DNA of 28,675 bases from Phoronis australis (GCA_002633005.1 NMRA01000393.1:396483-425157); one strand, 5' to 3'. Counted from the stretch's first letter, positions 10,155 through 19,729 are shown. The notes: generated from the sequence alone by a model not told the origin. Made by a program: numbers and translations.

Positions 10155-10890
10155 AGGCGGATTTAGGGGGCCCAGCCCCCCCCCCCNNNNNNNNNNNNNN
10201 NNNNNNNNNNNNNNNNNNNNNNNNNNNNNNNNNNNNNNNNNNNNNNNNNNNNNNNNNNNNNNNNNNNNNNNNNNNNNNNNNNNNNNNNNNNNNNNNNNNN
10301 NNNNNNNNNNNNNNNNNNNNNCTCAGATCCAATTTCAAGTGTCAAATTCGCAACACGGCGCAATCGTAACGGAACTATGGCTAAGTATAGACTCTCCCGC
10401 GATATCCCAGGCGACCGGCAATGGCGCTGCGCACTACGACTCCGTTTCCGTCGTCTGCTCCACTGTGTACTTCATTTTTTAAAGAAAATGGAACCTGAGT
10501 GACGATGAAAAACAGAAGCTGCTGGTAAGATGTGAATTTTAATCGAAGCCTTAGTGAATCAATCAGAAACTCATAATTCTCTCTTTTTCAATCCTTATTT
10601 TAAGACGATTTCCAAAGCAATCCCGTCATTATTGCCAACATGAAAAACGGATTTGGTCTTTTGGGCATTTGAAGACTATTTTAAATACAACAAATTTGTT
10701 ACGAACCGATTGCACAAAATATATAATGAGTAATAAGCATTACAAAAACAAGTAGGTTTCACGCGCAAACGCTATGGACCCCCCTCCCGACCTCCCCCCA
10801 TTCGGTTCTATGCGCATCTACAATCGTGGTTTGCGCAAATGCTTAGAGCCAAAATGTTAGGCCCCCTTGTGATATCCTAGATCCGCCACT
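10155..10890. mobile_element. probable non-autonomous TIR element containing an assembly gap
   Basis: The left end AGGCGGATTTAGGGGGCCC and the right end, read inverted, AGTGGCGGATCTAGG resemble each other over about 15 bp. Both run inward into G/C homopolymers (CCCCCCCCCC on the left, GGCCCCC on the right). GGCGGATC-TAGG termini of this kind are common in invertebrate MITE-like repeats. The middle is unique sequence plus the N run 10187-10321. No transposase is visible, and target-site duplications are not clear. Confidence 0.55.
10187..10321. other. assembly gap (135 N)
   Basis: A continuous run of N directly after a poly-C tract. Open frames crossing it are meaningless. Confidence 1.
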
Positions 10891-11249
10891 CGAACTGTTC
10901 GTCTTATTCACTGTCTTAATCATATTTTTCTAAACTTAGAATAACTAATGCTTGATTAAAAATCTTGCACCTCCATTTCGGTTGATATGAATTCTGATGA
11001 GACTGATCATAGCTCACATTTATCAGTCTGATCATCGTTTACAGCATTATTCTTGGGATCGTTTTTGGTCAGTGACAAGAATTCGTATAAATTACTAGAG
11101 CTGATGAAAAAAATTAGATCTTATATTACACCATTCGCTAATATTAATTCTTATCAACATCTTATAACATGTCATGCCATTCTTAGAAATAGTCGAAATT
11201 AATCTATTTTAAAGAATCATTTGTAATGAATTTTATTAACCATAACTGG
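10891..11249. other. no recognisable gene
   Basis: AT-rich sequence containing a GATTCTGATGAGACTGATCATAG / TATCAGTCTGATCATCG imperfect inverted pair near 10990-11036. No coding signal. Confidence 0.4.
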
Positions 11250-11357
11250 CTGTGTACACCTGCCGTGCACGCGCAGACATAGTCCCTGTGTACACCTGTC
11301 GTGCACGCGCAGATATAGTGCCTGTGTACACTTGTCCTGCAGGCGCAGATATACATG
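11250..11357. repeat. 36-bp tandem repeat, three copies
   Basis: Units begin at 11250, 11286 and 11322 with CTGTGTACAC and contain a TGCACGCGCAGATATAG-like 3' half. The third copy is most diverged (TGCAGGCGCAG). Confidence 0.9.
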
Positions 11358-12195
11358 TATATAGAGGGACAAAGGGACATTTACCCCGAACTGCTGCACC
11401 GAGAGAGGGTGCCGTCTGAAATGGGACATCTTAAGATGAAAGGCTAAACATCATTAAGCTTGCAAAAAAGTGACAGTTCATTCCACCGTCTTGGGGTCCC
11501 AAAACGATGCAGGGAGTGACCTCCTTCAATATGAAAGCACGATTTCACAAAAAACAGGAAAATAGAGGTAATCGATTCCAACATTGGGCCCTCTCTCCGT
11601 GAGCGGCCCGGTAAGGCCTCCTTCAAGGGCGGGGCTCCTAAATATCAGGAAATGCGCAGCAATTGATGTCATCTGTCAGGTCATCAAATTTTCTCAAGTG
11701 ATTTACAGTTTCGAGAAAAAAATAAAGTTAAAGTTGCCTCCGTTATCCGTTGCCAGAGAGGGGCCTCTGAAAAAATTGAATTTAAACATCCAGTAAATTA
11801 GTACGCTCCGCAAAAGCTTCGCCTTACAAATTTTTTCGATTTTCCGAAATATATGTGTGCGTTAGTGTCCTGGCCAGGGTCCTCAAAAGGTAAACCATGC
11901 ACTGATGCAGATTTCTTAAATGTTCTCTTGAATTTTCTCTCTTATCCGTTTTTCGCAGTCTTTCTTTTCTCGACTGTCTCCGCCTATGTTGGTTGCCAGG
12001 GTTTAACCTAGACGCCTGAAAAATTTTGGGGGGCCCGTGCTAGGCTACAGGTAGTCGGTATCTAACCAACACGAATCAGTAAAAAGGTTGGAAGTCCCAT
12101 CACATTCAAATTGCACGACAAACATCTGCACGCGTGAACACATTTGTCTTAACAAATAATAGGGCGAATATTAACTGCACGGAAATCAAGTTCTT
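11358..12195. other. non-coding, repeat-like stretch
   Basis: Minus-strand frame 11444-11626 contains FGTPRRWNELS, faintly like the C-terminal end of LINE reverse transcriptases, but it is too short to call. GC-rich islands such as GTGAGCGGCCCGGTAAGGCC (11599-11618) and TTTTGGGGGGCCCGTGCTAG (about 12026) suggest old transposon termini. Nothing else is supported. Confidence 0.35.
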
Positions 12196-12323
12196 CGAAT
12201 GAATTTATTCCCTCGAAGAATCGACTTTTTACTTTTCACTTGTCACTCCGCTACTTTAACCTACCGGTGAACACATAGACTAAACCATTCACTGGGCTTC
12301 TTGGCTGGCGCTCGGGTGACTAC

Positions 12324-12416
12324 ATGACTGCATTAGGTAAATAATTAAGCTCACAAGATGGCAGATGATTTGATTCGTTGTTGTTAGAGGAAGGTAAAAA
12401 AGGCAAAATACAACCA
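12324..12416 (+). pseudogene. disrupted counterpart of the candidate exon at 25806
   Basis: The sequence aligns with the intact 31-codon segment at 25806-25898 and keeps the ATG and a downstream GTAAGA donor-like site. It has an in-frame TAA at codon 7 and TGA at codon 15. If the other copy is a real exon, this one is dead; otherwise both are non-coding. Confidence 0.3.
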
Positions 12417-12833
12417 GTAAGACCGTTTGTCGTTTTGTGAACGTGTCAGTGGAATTTGATTTTGTTACTACTAACATCATGAACAAAAATTTTCCTCCCA
12501 TTTTTTGTTTATATCTTTTCCACCAAGTGGTGAAAAGCTATCCTATGGAACTTCAGCTCTGTTTACAGGCTAGGCTACAGGTAGCCTTAGTACAAAGCTG
12601 TATACTAAATATATGTATTTTAGTCTTCATACAGATAGCTGGCTGGCTAGGCTTCAGGGAGCCGCCATCATTGAAGAAAAGCGAATCTTGGGCTCTTCTT
12701 ATTCAAAAAATATTTACAAGTACAAGCAAACCTGTGCTTAGAGTCGAAAACCAAGTTAGGACTATGGCCACTTAGATGAACTCATCAGTTCCCTATTCAG
12801 TTTAGAAGGGATTAAACAAAAAACTGATGGTTC

Positions 12834-12839
12834 TTTATT
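12834..12839 (-). terminator. poly(A) signal for the FAMeT gene, copy A
   Basis: TTTATT on plus gives AATAAA on minus, about 100 bases past the TGA stop at 12941. It is conserved in copy B at 26276-26281. Confidence 0.65.
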
Positions 12840-12940
12840 TCAGTGTTACCTCGTGGATGAGCTTAGTCTGAAGGACTAACGACTGCCTTTCGTATACTTA
12901 TTTACCATGGTGTCTGGGACTAAATGTTGATACTTGGTCC

Positions 12941-13090
12941 TCAGCTCAAGATACCCAACTTACGCTGTGGATTGAAAATTCTAAACACCCCTGTAGCTTC
13001 ATCCGTATAGACTACAATATCACGGCTCACTGGACGAGTTCTGCTCTCAGGATCTTTCAACGTCAGCAAGACTTGGTTAGCAGTACCAAA
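12941..13090 (-). CDS. FAMeT gene, exon 3 (C-terminal 49 residues and stop)
   Basis: Acceptor TTTTCAG at 13091-13097, entered in phase 0. It encodes FGTANQVLLTLKDP at its start and VFRIFNPQRKLGILS at its end, then TGA. It completes the last strands of the Methyltransf_FA domain. The exon was identified by its paralogue: the copy at 26383-26532 has the same length, frame, stop and splice site. Confidence 0.88.
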   Translation of the reverse strand, partial: FGTANQVLLTLKDPESRTRPVSRDIVVYTDEATGVFRIFNPQRKLGILS

Positions 13091-15434
13091 CTGAAAAGTT
13101 AGGTCACTATTTTAGAAAATAGCCTGTGAGATTTAAAAAATGCAAATGAGATAAAAAATATAACGAGGCACCTAAAAACACGTTTTTCACAGTGATTAAT
13201 CACGGAATGTTCTTTAAAGACTAGAAGGAGGCACTTTGTAACTAAGGCAACCGCATGAATAAGATGTATCATTGCTAAAAGACCTGACTGAATACGCATT
13301 ACCTACTAGTGTACAGGACAAACTGCAAGTAGTAAAAGCACTGCGCCACTGATTTTTCCGTTGCCACACAAGATTTTTTTACTTGAGCTCATGGCACGGA
13401 ACTCAACTCAACTATTTCCAAGTTAAAATTAAGATTATGTAGGGCCGTATAAAAATGTTCAAAATTGTTTAACTTCAGACCATCATATCTCAGACATGGT
13501 TAACTTCAGACCATCATATCTCAGACATGGTTAACTTCAGACCATCATATCTCAGACATCGTTAACTTCAGACCATCATATCTCAGACATGGTTAACTTC
13601 AGACCATCATATCTCAGACATCGTTAACTTCAGACCATCATATCTCAGACATCGTTAACTTCAGACCATCATATCTCAGACATGGCCATTCGGATTCAAA
13701 TTTTAAGATGCCGTGCGTTTACATGCACTGCTTGTCCAAGCGCAATTAGGAATTGTTTTTTAAATGTCCCACTTTTATATGAAGAGTTATCAAGAACTAC
13801 GACACGTTTTTCATGTAAATACTTTGAAGATGCATAAAACACGAAACCATATTTTAGAAATTGTAACAGTGTTGTTGAGATCTCAGCTCTTGAACGCTGG
13901 TTTTAAATAAAATTTAATCATGTGGTTGAATCTTTTTTGCAATGAGTGTACTTTGCTTTTTCGCTAAAACTTACTAAAATGCCATAGTTAACTGACTTAT
14001 AATCAAATTGTTCACGCTTTCTACTGTTATTGGTTTAAAATCTAAAGTTTTGCAGATATTTGGCATGTATATGCTACAACATACGTATGCAGAACATTCT
14101 CGACAAGATTGAATGTTTAGCAGAACGTCAACAAGATTTTAACTCAGTGAAAGAATATATTTCTGAATGTAAATAGCCTGTAGAATTTTGAGTTTTGACT
14201 TTTTACTGACCTCGTCATTGATTTGGTTATGTGACCACGACCCAATGGTAAAATTTAGAAAAAAGAAAGGTACATTGACAGCAAAACGGCGATATCAATA
14301 ACATGAATTTTTTTGAATTGTCATTTCTGTTTGGTTTAATGCAACTTTGATTTTTTCATGAAAATCATGAATTTAAACAATTTTTAATGGTATTGTGGAG
14401 AACTATTATATGTAGTATCTTAATTTAATTGCAGTCACGTGTAATACTGTTGCCAATACTTTGGCATACGTCTCTCATCGTGAGACCACGCCAAGAACTG
14501 AGAAGGCATAACTTAAACCCTATAACAAAACCAGATATATCTATTAAAACATATTCTTGACGAACGTTTTACCTCCACCAGTCCACCTGCTCCCCGCCAT
14601 TTTATGTAGAACTGGACGAACTTGTTACAGTCAAGCAGCTTTCGCCTCAAATATGCCTCAAGTTGTTCAGACCTATCAGTGGTGACGTAGAGTACATTTT
14701 CGTTGTTTAGTGGCCCACCCCCCAAAACGAGATGGTAGTCGCTGTAGAAATCGCCATTTGGTTCCTTTTTACCAATAGACAGAGCAGCTGAGGTGCGACA
14801 CGCTTTCACTTGGAAGTTGACTTGGTTGAAGCTGCTGAAACTGTATGCTGATGTGACGAGATGGCCAGTAGATGGCGTGTTAATGGTTTCAAATTTTTCT
14901 GCAGTTGAAATAACACACAACTACTTACTAAAGCAACTAAAATATCAATAATATCATATAATATCGCCGGATCTTGTTGTCTTAAACATTATCCGAAAAT
15001 ACAATAACACCAGAACCACAAAACGCCTATTTTGTAAGCTGAACACTTGCAGCTTAGTACGGTCATAAGCACGTTATTGCGAAGGTGTCGTTGCGTTTTC
15101 GTCTCATTGGTGCTGCCGTAAACATGATCGTATTTCACATTTAGTTCCATTCAAAGCCCAATTGACCACGTTAACAGCTTGTTTACCCATAAAATCTGAA
15201 TATACGACCGTCTTGGGTGCACTTAAAACCTTTGAGAAATCGGGCTCCTGGCCCACCAACACAATGTTGGAGAAACATACGCGGATGCGGTTAAAAGGAA
15301 TAAACTTGGACCCGTTCTAGAAAAAAATCACTCAAACTTTATAAAAATAAAAAGCTTGCCTTGCAAACCTCACCAGCTGTAAAGATGTTACAGACATTGG
15401 CCATGAGTAACGCGAGTATCACGAGAGTCCACAT
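12941..15434 (-). CDS. complete three-exon gene: secreted Methyltransf_FA (FAMeT)-domain protein
   Basis: Exons on the minus strand are 15434-15374, 14898-14573 and 13090-12941. Splice phases agree (1, then 0), with donors GTGAGG and GTAAAA and acceptors CTGCAG and TTTCAG. The spliced frame is 537 bases, 178 residues plus TGA. Residues 1-20 (MWTLVILALLMANVCNIFTA) are a signal peptide. The rest is one domain resembling farnesoic-acid O-methyltransferase / Methyltransf_FA (PF12248): FQVKACRTSAALSI, YHLVLGGGPLNNENVL, FVQFYIKWRGAGGLVE, VLLTLKDP, VYTDEATGVFRIF. No SAM-binding motif is visible; the family name is historical and the domain often occurs in extracellular proteins, so I do not infer methyltransferase activity. 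A likely extracellular beta-sandwich recognition protein is inference. The gene is head-to-head with an LTR-element remnant 84 bases upstream of the ATG. A partial paralogue is at 26383-26532. Confidence 0.85.
13467..13683. repeat. 31-bp intronic tandem array, seven copies
   Basis: Seven near-identical 31-bp units (core TTAACTTCAGACCATCATAT, end CTCAGACAT) lie in intron 2 of the FAMeT gene. The units differ mainly at the two bases before TTAAC (TT, GG, GG, CG, GG, CG, CG). The paralogous intron at about 27398-27427 has a single unit. Confidence 0.97.
14573..14898 (-). CDS. FAMeT gene, exon 2 (core of the domain)
   Basis: 326 bases between acceptor CTGCAG (14899-14904) and donor GAG|GTAAAA (GT at 14571-14572). 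It enters in phase 1 and leaves in phase 0, matching exons 1 and 3. It carries the most diagnostic Methyltransf_FA strings, YHLVLGGGPLNNENVL and FYIKWRGAGGLVE. Open-frame extensions beyond both splice sites are intronic. No counterpart of this exon is present in copy B within the window. Confidence 0.87.
15374..15434 (-). CDS. FAMeT gene, exon 1 (signal peptide)
   Basis: ATG at 15434-15432, 20 codons plus one base, then donor G|GTGAGG (GT at 15373-15372). The peptide has a hydrophobic core VILALLMAN and a plausible cleavage after FTA. TTTAATTACAG about 30 bases upstream of the ATG could be a 5'-UTR splice acceptor. Confidence 0.82.
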
Positions 15435-15517
15435 GATTCTACTTGAATCAGAAGAATGCACCTGTAATTAAACACAACTGACATAAAAGGACGCAGTAAT
15501 CCAGCTATTAGAGTGTT

Positions 15518-16730
15518 GTGGCGAGCCCCTGCACAAAGATCTGACACGAGCCACTGGCGGTTCCCTTATGGACTAGTCACTGAACGACGTTCTGCTGGCG
15601 ATACGGAAACTTGCTGTCAGAGAGGAGAACACCATGGTAGCGCGCGTGGCACTCTCCAACACGCGCCAAGATCGCGACGTGACCGTCTGGTCTTTTTGTG
15701 CCGTCTCCACGGACAAGCAAATGTTTGTATATTTAACATCCCGTGTCCGAACTGCAGAACCCAAGTCAACTATACAGACGAAATTCTCCGCGATGCTGTC
15801 ACCCGTGGCCACTCAGACCCCGACATCGATTTGGACCTTCTTGGTGATGCTAAGCAAGCTATGTCACTGGAACTTGAAGATACCCTTCGCCTAATCGAAG
15901 CCAAGGAATCCGGCAAGCGCTCAGCCTTCCGTTTGCACGACACCCCATGCGGTTGAGGCGGAAAGTGCATATAGGAAAAACAAAAGGTGCCCAGCCATCA
16001 AACCTGGTCCCATCATGCATCAGGAGTTCCGCGTTTGCAGTTATTGCAGACAGCCGGGCCATACTCGCAAATACTGCCCCGCCCATGGCCTTTCCCCGCC
16101 CACATCCGGCATGCTACTTTCCCTTGGCGATCGCGATGACAAGTGCGTTGGTAAGAAACCTTTCTCCCCAGACGGCATCCGTCGACCTCTCTCCTATGAT
16201 GTCGCCGTCTGCGCCGACTGCCAACGGTGACCCATCCGTTCCCGATGCCGATGTAGACCAACGTTTGGTTCCCCAGGTTGCACTTCCTCCGGCTTCGGAC
16301 GGACCTCGTCGTTCCACTCACACCACCCGGAAGCCTTCCTGGATGCAAGACATTTTAGTTCTACCTAGGCCTCTATATAGATTGACATTATTAGTCACTG
16401 TCGCTGACTGCTCCAATGACTTGGGGGATATAGACGATATTGGTACTGCCATTAGAGGGCTCACTATGTTCCCCTATAGGTGGCGCTGGCTGTTCTCAAT
16501 ATGGCAGCCTCCAGCCTACAGTCCCTTTGAACACTTCTACGGGTACATTAGCTTTAGATTCATGTATACTGTTAGTTTAAGAACACAGTTCAGTTTGTCA
16601 TTAGTTTATTACAGTCTTTAGCTAGCATGGATCTTCTCAAAAGTCACAGATGTTTTATTTGTTTTGTAGATCGCTAATCATTCTTTGTCACATTGTCTGG
16701 CTGTGCAATAAAAAAAAATGGTGATATAAG
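15518..16730 (+). mobile_element. internally deleted LTR-retrotransposon remnant (gag and terminal pol fragments)
   Basis: The plus strand around 15590-15705 reads LLAIRKLAVREENTMVARV and RQDRD. After a frame change, 15700-15953 reads CPNCRTQVNYTDEILRDAV, DLDLLGD and IEAKESGKRSA, a gag pattern common in invertebrate Ty3-like elements. After another frame change comes a CCHC knuckle, CSYCRQPGHTRKYC (16033-16074). At about 16290-16350 PRRSTHTTRKPSWMQDI resembles the basic C-terminal end of such pol proteins. Protease, RT, RNase H and most of integrase are missing. CAATAAAAAAAA near 16707 could be the poly(A) end of a degraded 3' LTR. I find no 5' LTR or convincing primer-binding site. Frameshifts and the deletion make it non-functional. 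Confidence 0.75.
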
Positions 16731-17494
16731 GAATAACCCGTGTTTATTTACCTACGATTATTTGGAAAACTGAGTTCACCACCTTTCTTTCTGTTGACGC
16801 TATATGTGTAATGGGCCCGGCCTTGTGACCTAAACACGCCTGATGTACCGCAACAGGCATCAGGCTATCTGCACTCTTTTCTCTGTTTTGAAATGTTTTC
16901 TTATTGAATAGACTAGTCTACCAACCACGGAATCTGGTAATCTTTGCGTGGTCATATCTCTTGCGTATTCTTACCGCATTCAAAATTGTTCTTGCCCATA
17001 CTTGTCACTCATTTTCATGACTAGTCACTTAAAAACAAGTTGTCAATTTTGTATGATGCAAGACTCAGTTCTCCAAAGCCCTGAAGACAAATTCAGGACC
17101 CTCATGGAGGAACTTAAGCACACTAGTGTAGATTTACATGAGTTATCAATCTAAATTATACATTTTATTTGCCTTAAATTTTCCTATGGCGCAATTGTTA
17201 GCTAAAACCTTCATACAACTCCTCAAAAGCTGCTGGAAATTAACTATGTTAGGGACTTTATGTGTATTCTGGGGCGATGCCTGGTTTGGCTGGTACACAC
17301 TATCGTCTTTCTCAACACTTAAAGGAGAATGCCACCCGATTTACTTAGTCTTTTCTGCCGTCTTAATCGGTCTATATACACATTGCCTTGCATACGGTTG
17401 ACCTTACCTTGCCGAGAGGTGTTGCGTTAACATGTGAGGAAGGTGAGAAACCACGCAGCGACGTCAGTGGTTCACTTGCAGAGTTAATGCCGCT
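16731..17494. other. no firmly supported gene
   Basis: Open frames at 16948-17154 (contains QSPEDKFRTLMEELKHTSVD) and 17138-17401 are adjacent and plausible relics, but I recognise no domain and no splice logic. AACATGTGAGGAAGGTGAG near 17429 is donor-like. Confidence 0.35.
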
Positions 17495-17599
17495 ATGTTG
17501 CGGTGCATCGTTCCCGGTTGTCCGAACTATGCAGCTGCGAGGAAAGCGCGTATATTGTTTTTTCGGCTTCCTCGAGAGCCCGAAATGCTTAGGAATTAA
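17495..17599 (+). pseudogene. THAP-type zinc-finger fragment (N-terminal half)
   Basis: ATG at 17495 opens a 34-residue frame beginning MLRCIVPGCPNYAAARKARI, followed by LFFRLPREPE, then TAA. The C-x4-C pair after the start Met and the FFRLP string are the N-terminal half of a THAP DNA-binding domain, found in host regulators and in P-element-type transposases. The second half (conserved Trp, then C-x2-H-F) does not follow in this frame. Downstream KNEKYAVNSKCEAEKNF in another frame could be its decayed continuation. It is likely a broken transposase or gene fragment; alternatively it is a first exon, though no clean donor lies before the stop. Confidence 0.6.
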
Positions 17600-17888
17600 C
17601 TCGTCGTAGTGAAGAATGAAAAGTACGCTGTAAATAGCAAGTGTGAGGCCGAGAAAAATTTCTGTGTCTGTGGCCTGCAGTCGTCCCGGGACAGTGCCGG
17701 CTTACCAAATAACTATCCATACGTTCCGTTGGCTGAGCTTGTTCACGGCGCCTCTCTAGTATTTCTTCATCACTGTATTCCTGTTCGAAGTGATGGCCTG
17801 TGAAACTTAACGTCGGGATGAGCTCTCGTCTAAGTCGGGATTGCGAGTCAGCTGCCGTCAGTGTTGGCGTTTGAGCGTTCCGTTTCAA
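17589..17888 (-). CDS. uncertain open frame opposite the THAP fragment
   Basis: A 99-codon minus-strand frame. Its first half (LRRELIPTLSFTGHHFEQEY, then SDEEILERRREQAQPTERMD) reads like real protein sequence, and a GTAAGC donor-like site follows at about 17706. The later half is probably intron. I do not recognise it. It could be an exon of a gene starting near 17.9 kb or a piece of the same rearranged transposon as the THAP fragment. Confidence 0.3.
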   Translation of the reverse strand: MKRNAQTPTLTAADSQSRLRRELIPTLSFTGHHFEQEYSDEEILERRREQAQPTERMDSYLVSRHCPGTTAGHRHRNFSRPHTCYLQRTFHSSLRRVNS

Positions 17889-18400
17889 AATGAATTATTC
17901 TCACCCTTACCAATACTTATATAAAACTGAAACAAAGTCTGTCTCATTCGATGCAATTTATAATGCCTTTGGAGTGTTCGTGAGTGCAAATGATTTGAGA
18001 AGCCAGCAATGAATAAATCACTGCGTTACCGGCTTTAGGTGCAATAAAACAAATTGACAGGACACCGAGGCCGCGTGAGCTCATGCTAATTCAATGCTTG
18101 CTGACAGAAACAGTTGCGAAACAACTCGATTTCTATCCCACAGGTGTTAGGGGAATCTTTATTTACATGTACATTGACAATCACTATTTGAATAATGTTA
18201 ATGTAAATAAACTTCTGCCCTGACAGTTCTGTGGCCAAAGCGGAACCTGAATTCGCGGCCCCCGACGAGTAAGTATATTTGCAGCTTCGTGGCTAATTCA
18301 CCAACATAATCACGTGCAATTTACTTCTTTGTCTGACTAGTACAACATTTTCTTGACTGGAAGTTTAGCTTTCAACTTTGGCTGGTTCATGTTCGTGATG

Positions 18401-18490
18401 TCTGATCGGCTTCCGAGCCACTGGCTGGGATAACCAGTCAGTCCGGCCGCGACGGGTCTGATCGGGCTCTGAGCCACTGGCCAGGATAAC
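18401..18490. repeat. direct repeat pair, 34 bp
   Basis: TCTGATCGGCTTCCGAGCCA (18401 onward, to 18434) is repeated with few changes at 18457-18490 (TCTGATCGGGCTCTGAGCCA), separated by 22 bases of GC-rich sequence. Confidence 0.85.
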
Positions 18491-18661
18491 AAGCGTTTTG
18501 TGTGTTTAGAACTCAAAAAATCACAAGTCTAAACAACACAGATCTGGGTTCTCCTGTCTGTATATCACGGAAAAATACTTTGAATTTATCTCCGAACAGA
18601 CCCCAAACTCCTGCTAAGGACCTTATTGGCCTGCCGAACTTTGTAGGCTACTGTGTGTCCA

Positions 18662-18764
18662 AACACCAATAAATCCGTCACAGCGAAATAAAACAAAACG
18701 TTTTCATAAGAACTCGGTGTATTTTTAGGGGTTTTACATTGAAGTTTGGTGATTTATTGGTGTT
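18662..18764. repeat. 103-bp hairpin-capable inverted repeat
   Basis: AACACCAATAAATC at 18662-18675 pairs with GATTTATTGGTGTT at 18751-18764. It could be a small foldback element or MITE remnant. Confidence 0.7.
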
Positions 18765-19326
18765 AAAAAAATGAATTCAAGCAATAAGCTGACACCAGTA
18801 ACCCGTGTTGTGAGCTGCTGAACAGACTGCGTGAAACCAATTACTTCAATGGATAATTTCACCACCTCCGTCTGCCGTCAGGTGTCAGGTAACGCAACCG
18901 TACGTGCCCTTATGGAGTAGAACTACTCGATCTAAATTGATACAAATTAGGTTGTTTTTGGGTGACATGCTCCTTTAACTTTAAGCCCACCTTTCCTCTT
19001 CATCCCTGACGTCACTGACCGTGCTCATACTTTCAGACATTTACGACAAACTTTGTCAACCAATTCATCTCTTTCGGTCTCCGTTGTCTTCGATCCGCCC
19101 ATCCCCACAAAAGTGATTATCGGATTACACCACCTCTCCCTTATCCTGCTGAGCCTCACTTCAGACTACTTTCCCTATGTGCTGAGCTAAGTAGGTTACC
19201 ACTACTGCTGTACACTGAGCTGTTATGAAGGTCACCAAGACTAATGACCTAACAATTTTAAATTGCCGGAAATTTGAAGGGGAAATGTTAATTTCACAGA
19301 AAAGAAGCCAATATAAAAGTTGTCCA

Positions 19327-19729
19327 GGGCCCGGTCTCCAATCTTTTTACTCGAAATGGAACTCGAAATTAGGTTTGACATTTTCTACTCTACTTTTGGG
19401 CGAACTCAAGATAAGTGTCTATTATTCTATGCTCGAGTACACAATAACTTACGTAGATAATTTATTGCCCTTAGTTCACAGTTTGTAAACCCAATATTAA
19501 AGCAATAAGTTTGAGTTTGAACTCGAAATTTCGAGTTTTTACTCGGGTTTGTAGCACGAATATAAGAGTCTTCAAGGGCAAACTTGAACTAGAAACTGCT
19601 ATGCATAAACTATAATGTATTCGAGCACAGTCCGATTACCAATTATATTAAGTTCGCACAAAAGGAGCAGAGAAATTGCCAAAAATAGTTTCGAGTTCAT
19701 TTCGAGTACAAAGATTAGAGACCGGGCCC
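19327..19729. mobile_element. 403-bp MITE with about 40-bp TIRs
   Basis: The left end GGGCCCGGTCTCCAATCTTT continues to ACTCGAAATGGAACTCGAAA. The right end mirrors it (TTTCGAGTTCATTTCGAGTA ... GATTAGAGACCGGGCCC). TIR identity is high over about 40 bp. CAG lies just outside GGCCCGG on the left and just outside CCGGGCC on the right, so a 3-bp CAG target duplication is possible. The interior contains repeated CTCGAAAT/ATTTCGAG palindromes, for example GAACTCGAAATTTCGAGTTT near 19520. No transposase is encoded. Confidence 0.92.

Larger units (their letters stand above)
12196..14121. repeat. duplicated block A2 (paralogue of 25669-27873)
   Basis: Direct-orientation homology starts at about CGAATGAATTTATTC and continues through a short plus-strand ATG segment, the FAMeT terminal exon, its poly(A) signal and most of the adjoining intron. 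It stops near CGACAAGATTGAATGTTTAG. Indels include the 31-bp array here and a 500-bp insertion in the other copy. Confidence 0.92.
17889..19326. other. gene-poor stretch with small repeats
   Basis: No recognisable coding sequence. It contains the paired 34-bp repeats at 18401/18457 and an inverted repeat at 18662/18751. AATAAA-like hexamers occur on both strands without an associated frame. The 87-aa open frame at 19225-19488 runs into the MITE and is not called. Confidence 0.45.

Noticed and set aside
10069-10363. Open frames crossing the N run
   Set aside because: Mostly unknown residues from the assembly gap.
15573-16348. Several overlapping minus-strand frames of 66-111 codons over the LTR remnant
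   Set aside because: Shadows of the gag/pol-like plus-strand sequence; no independent motif.
19225-19488. 87-codon plus frame
   Set aside because: Most of it lies inside the MITE terminus and its palindromic interior.
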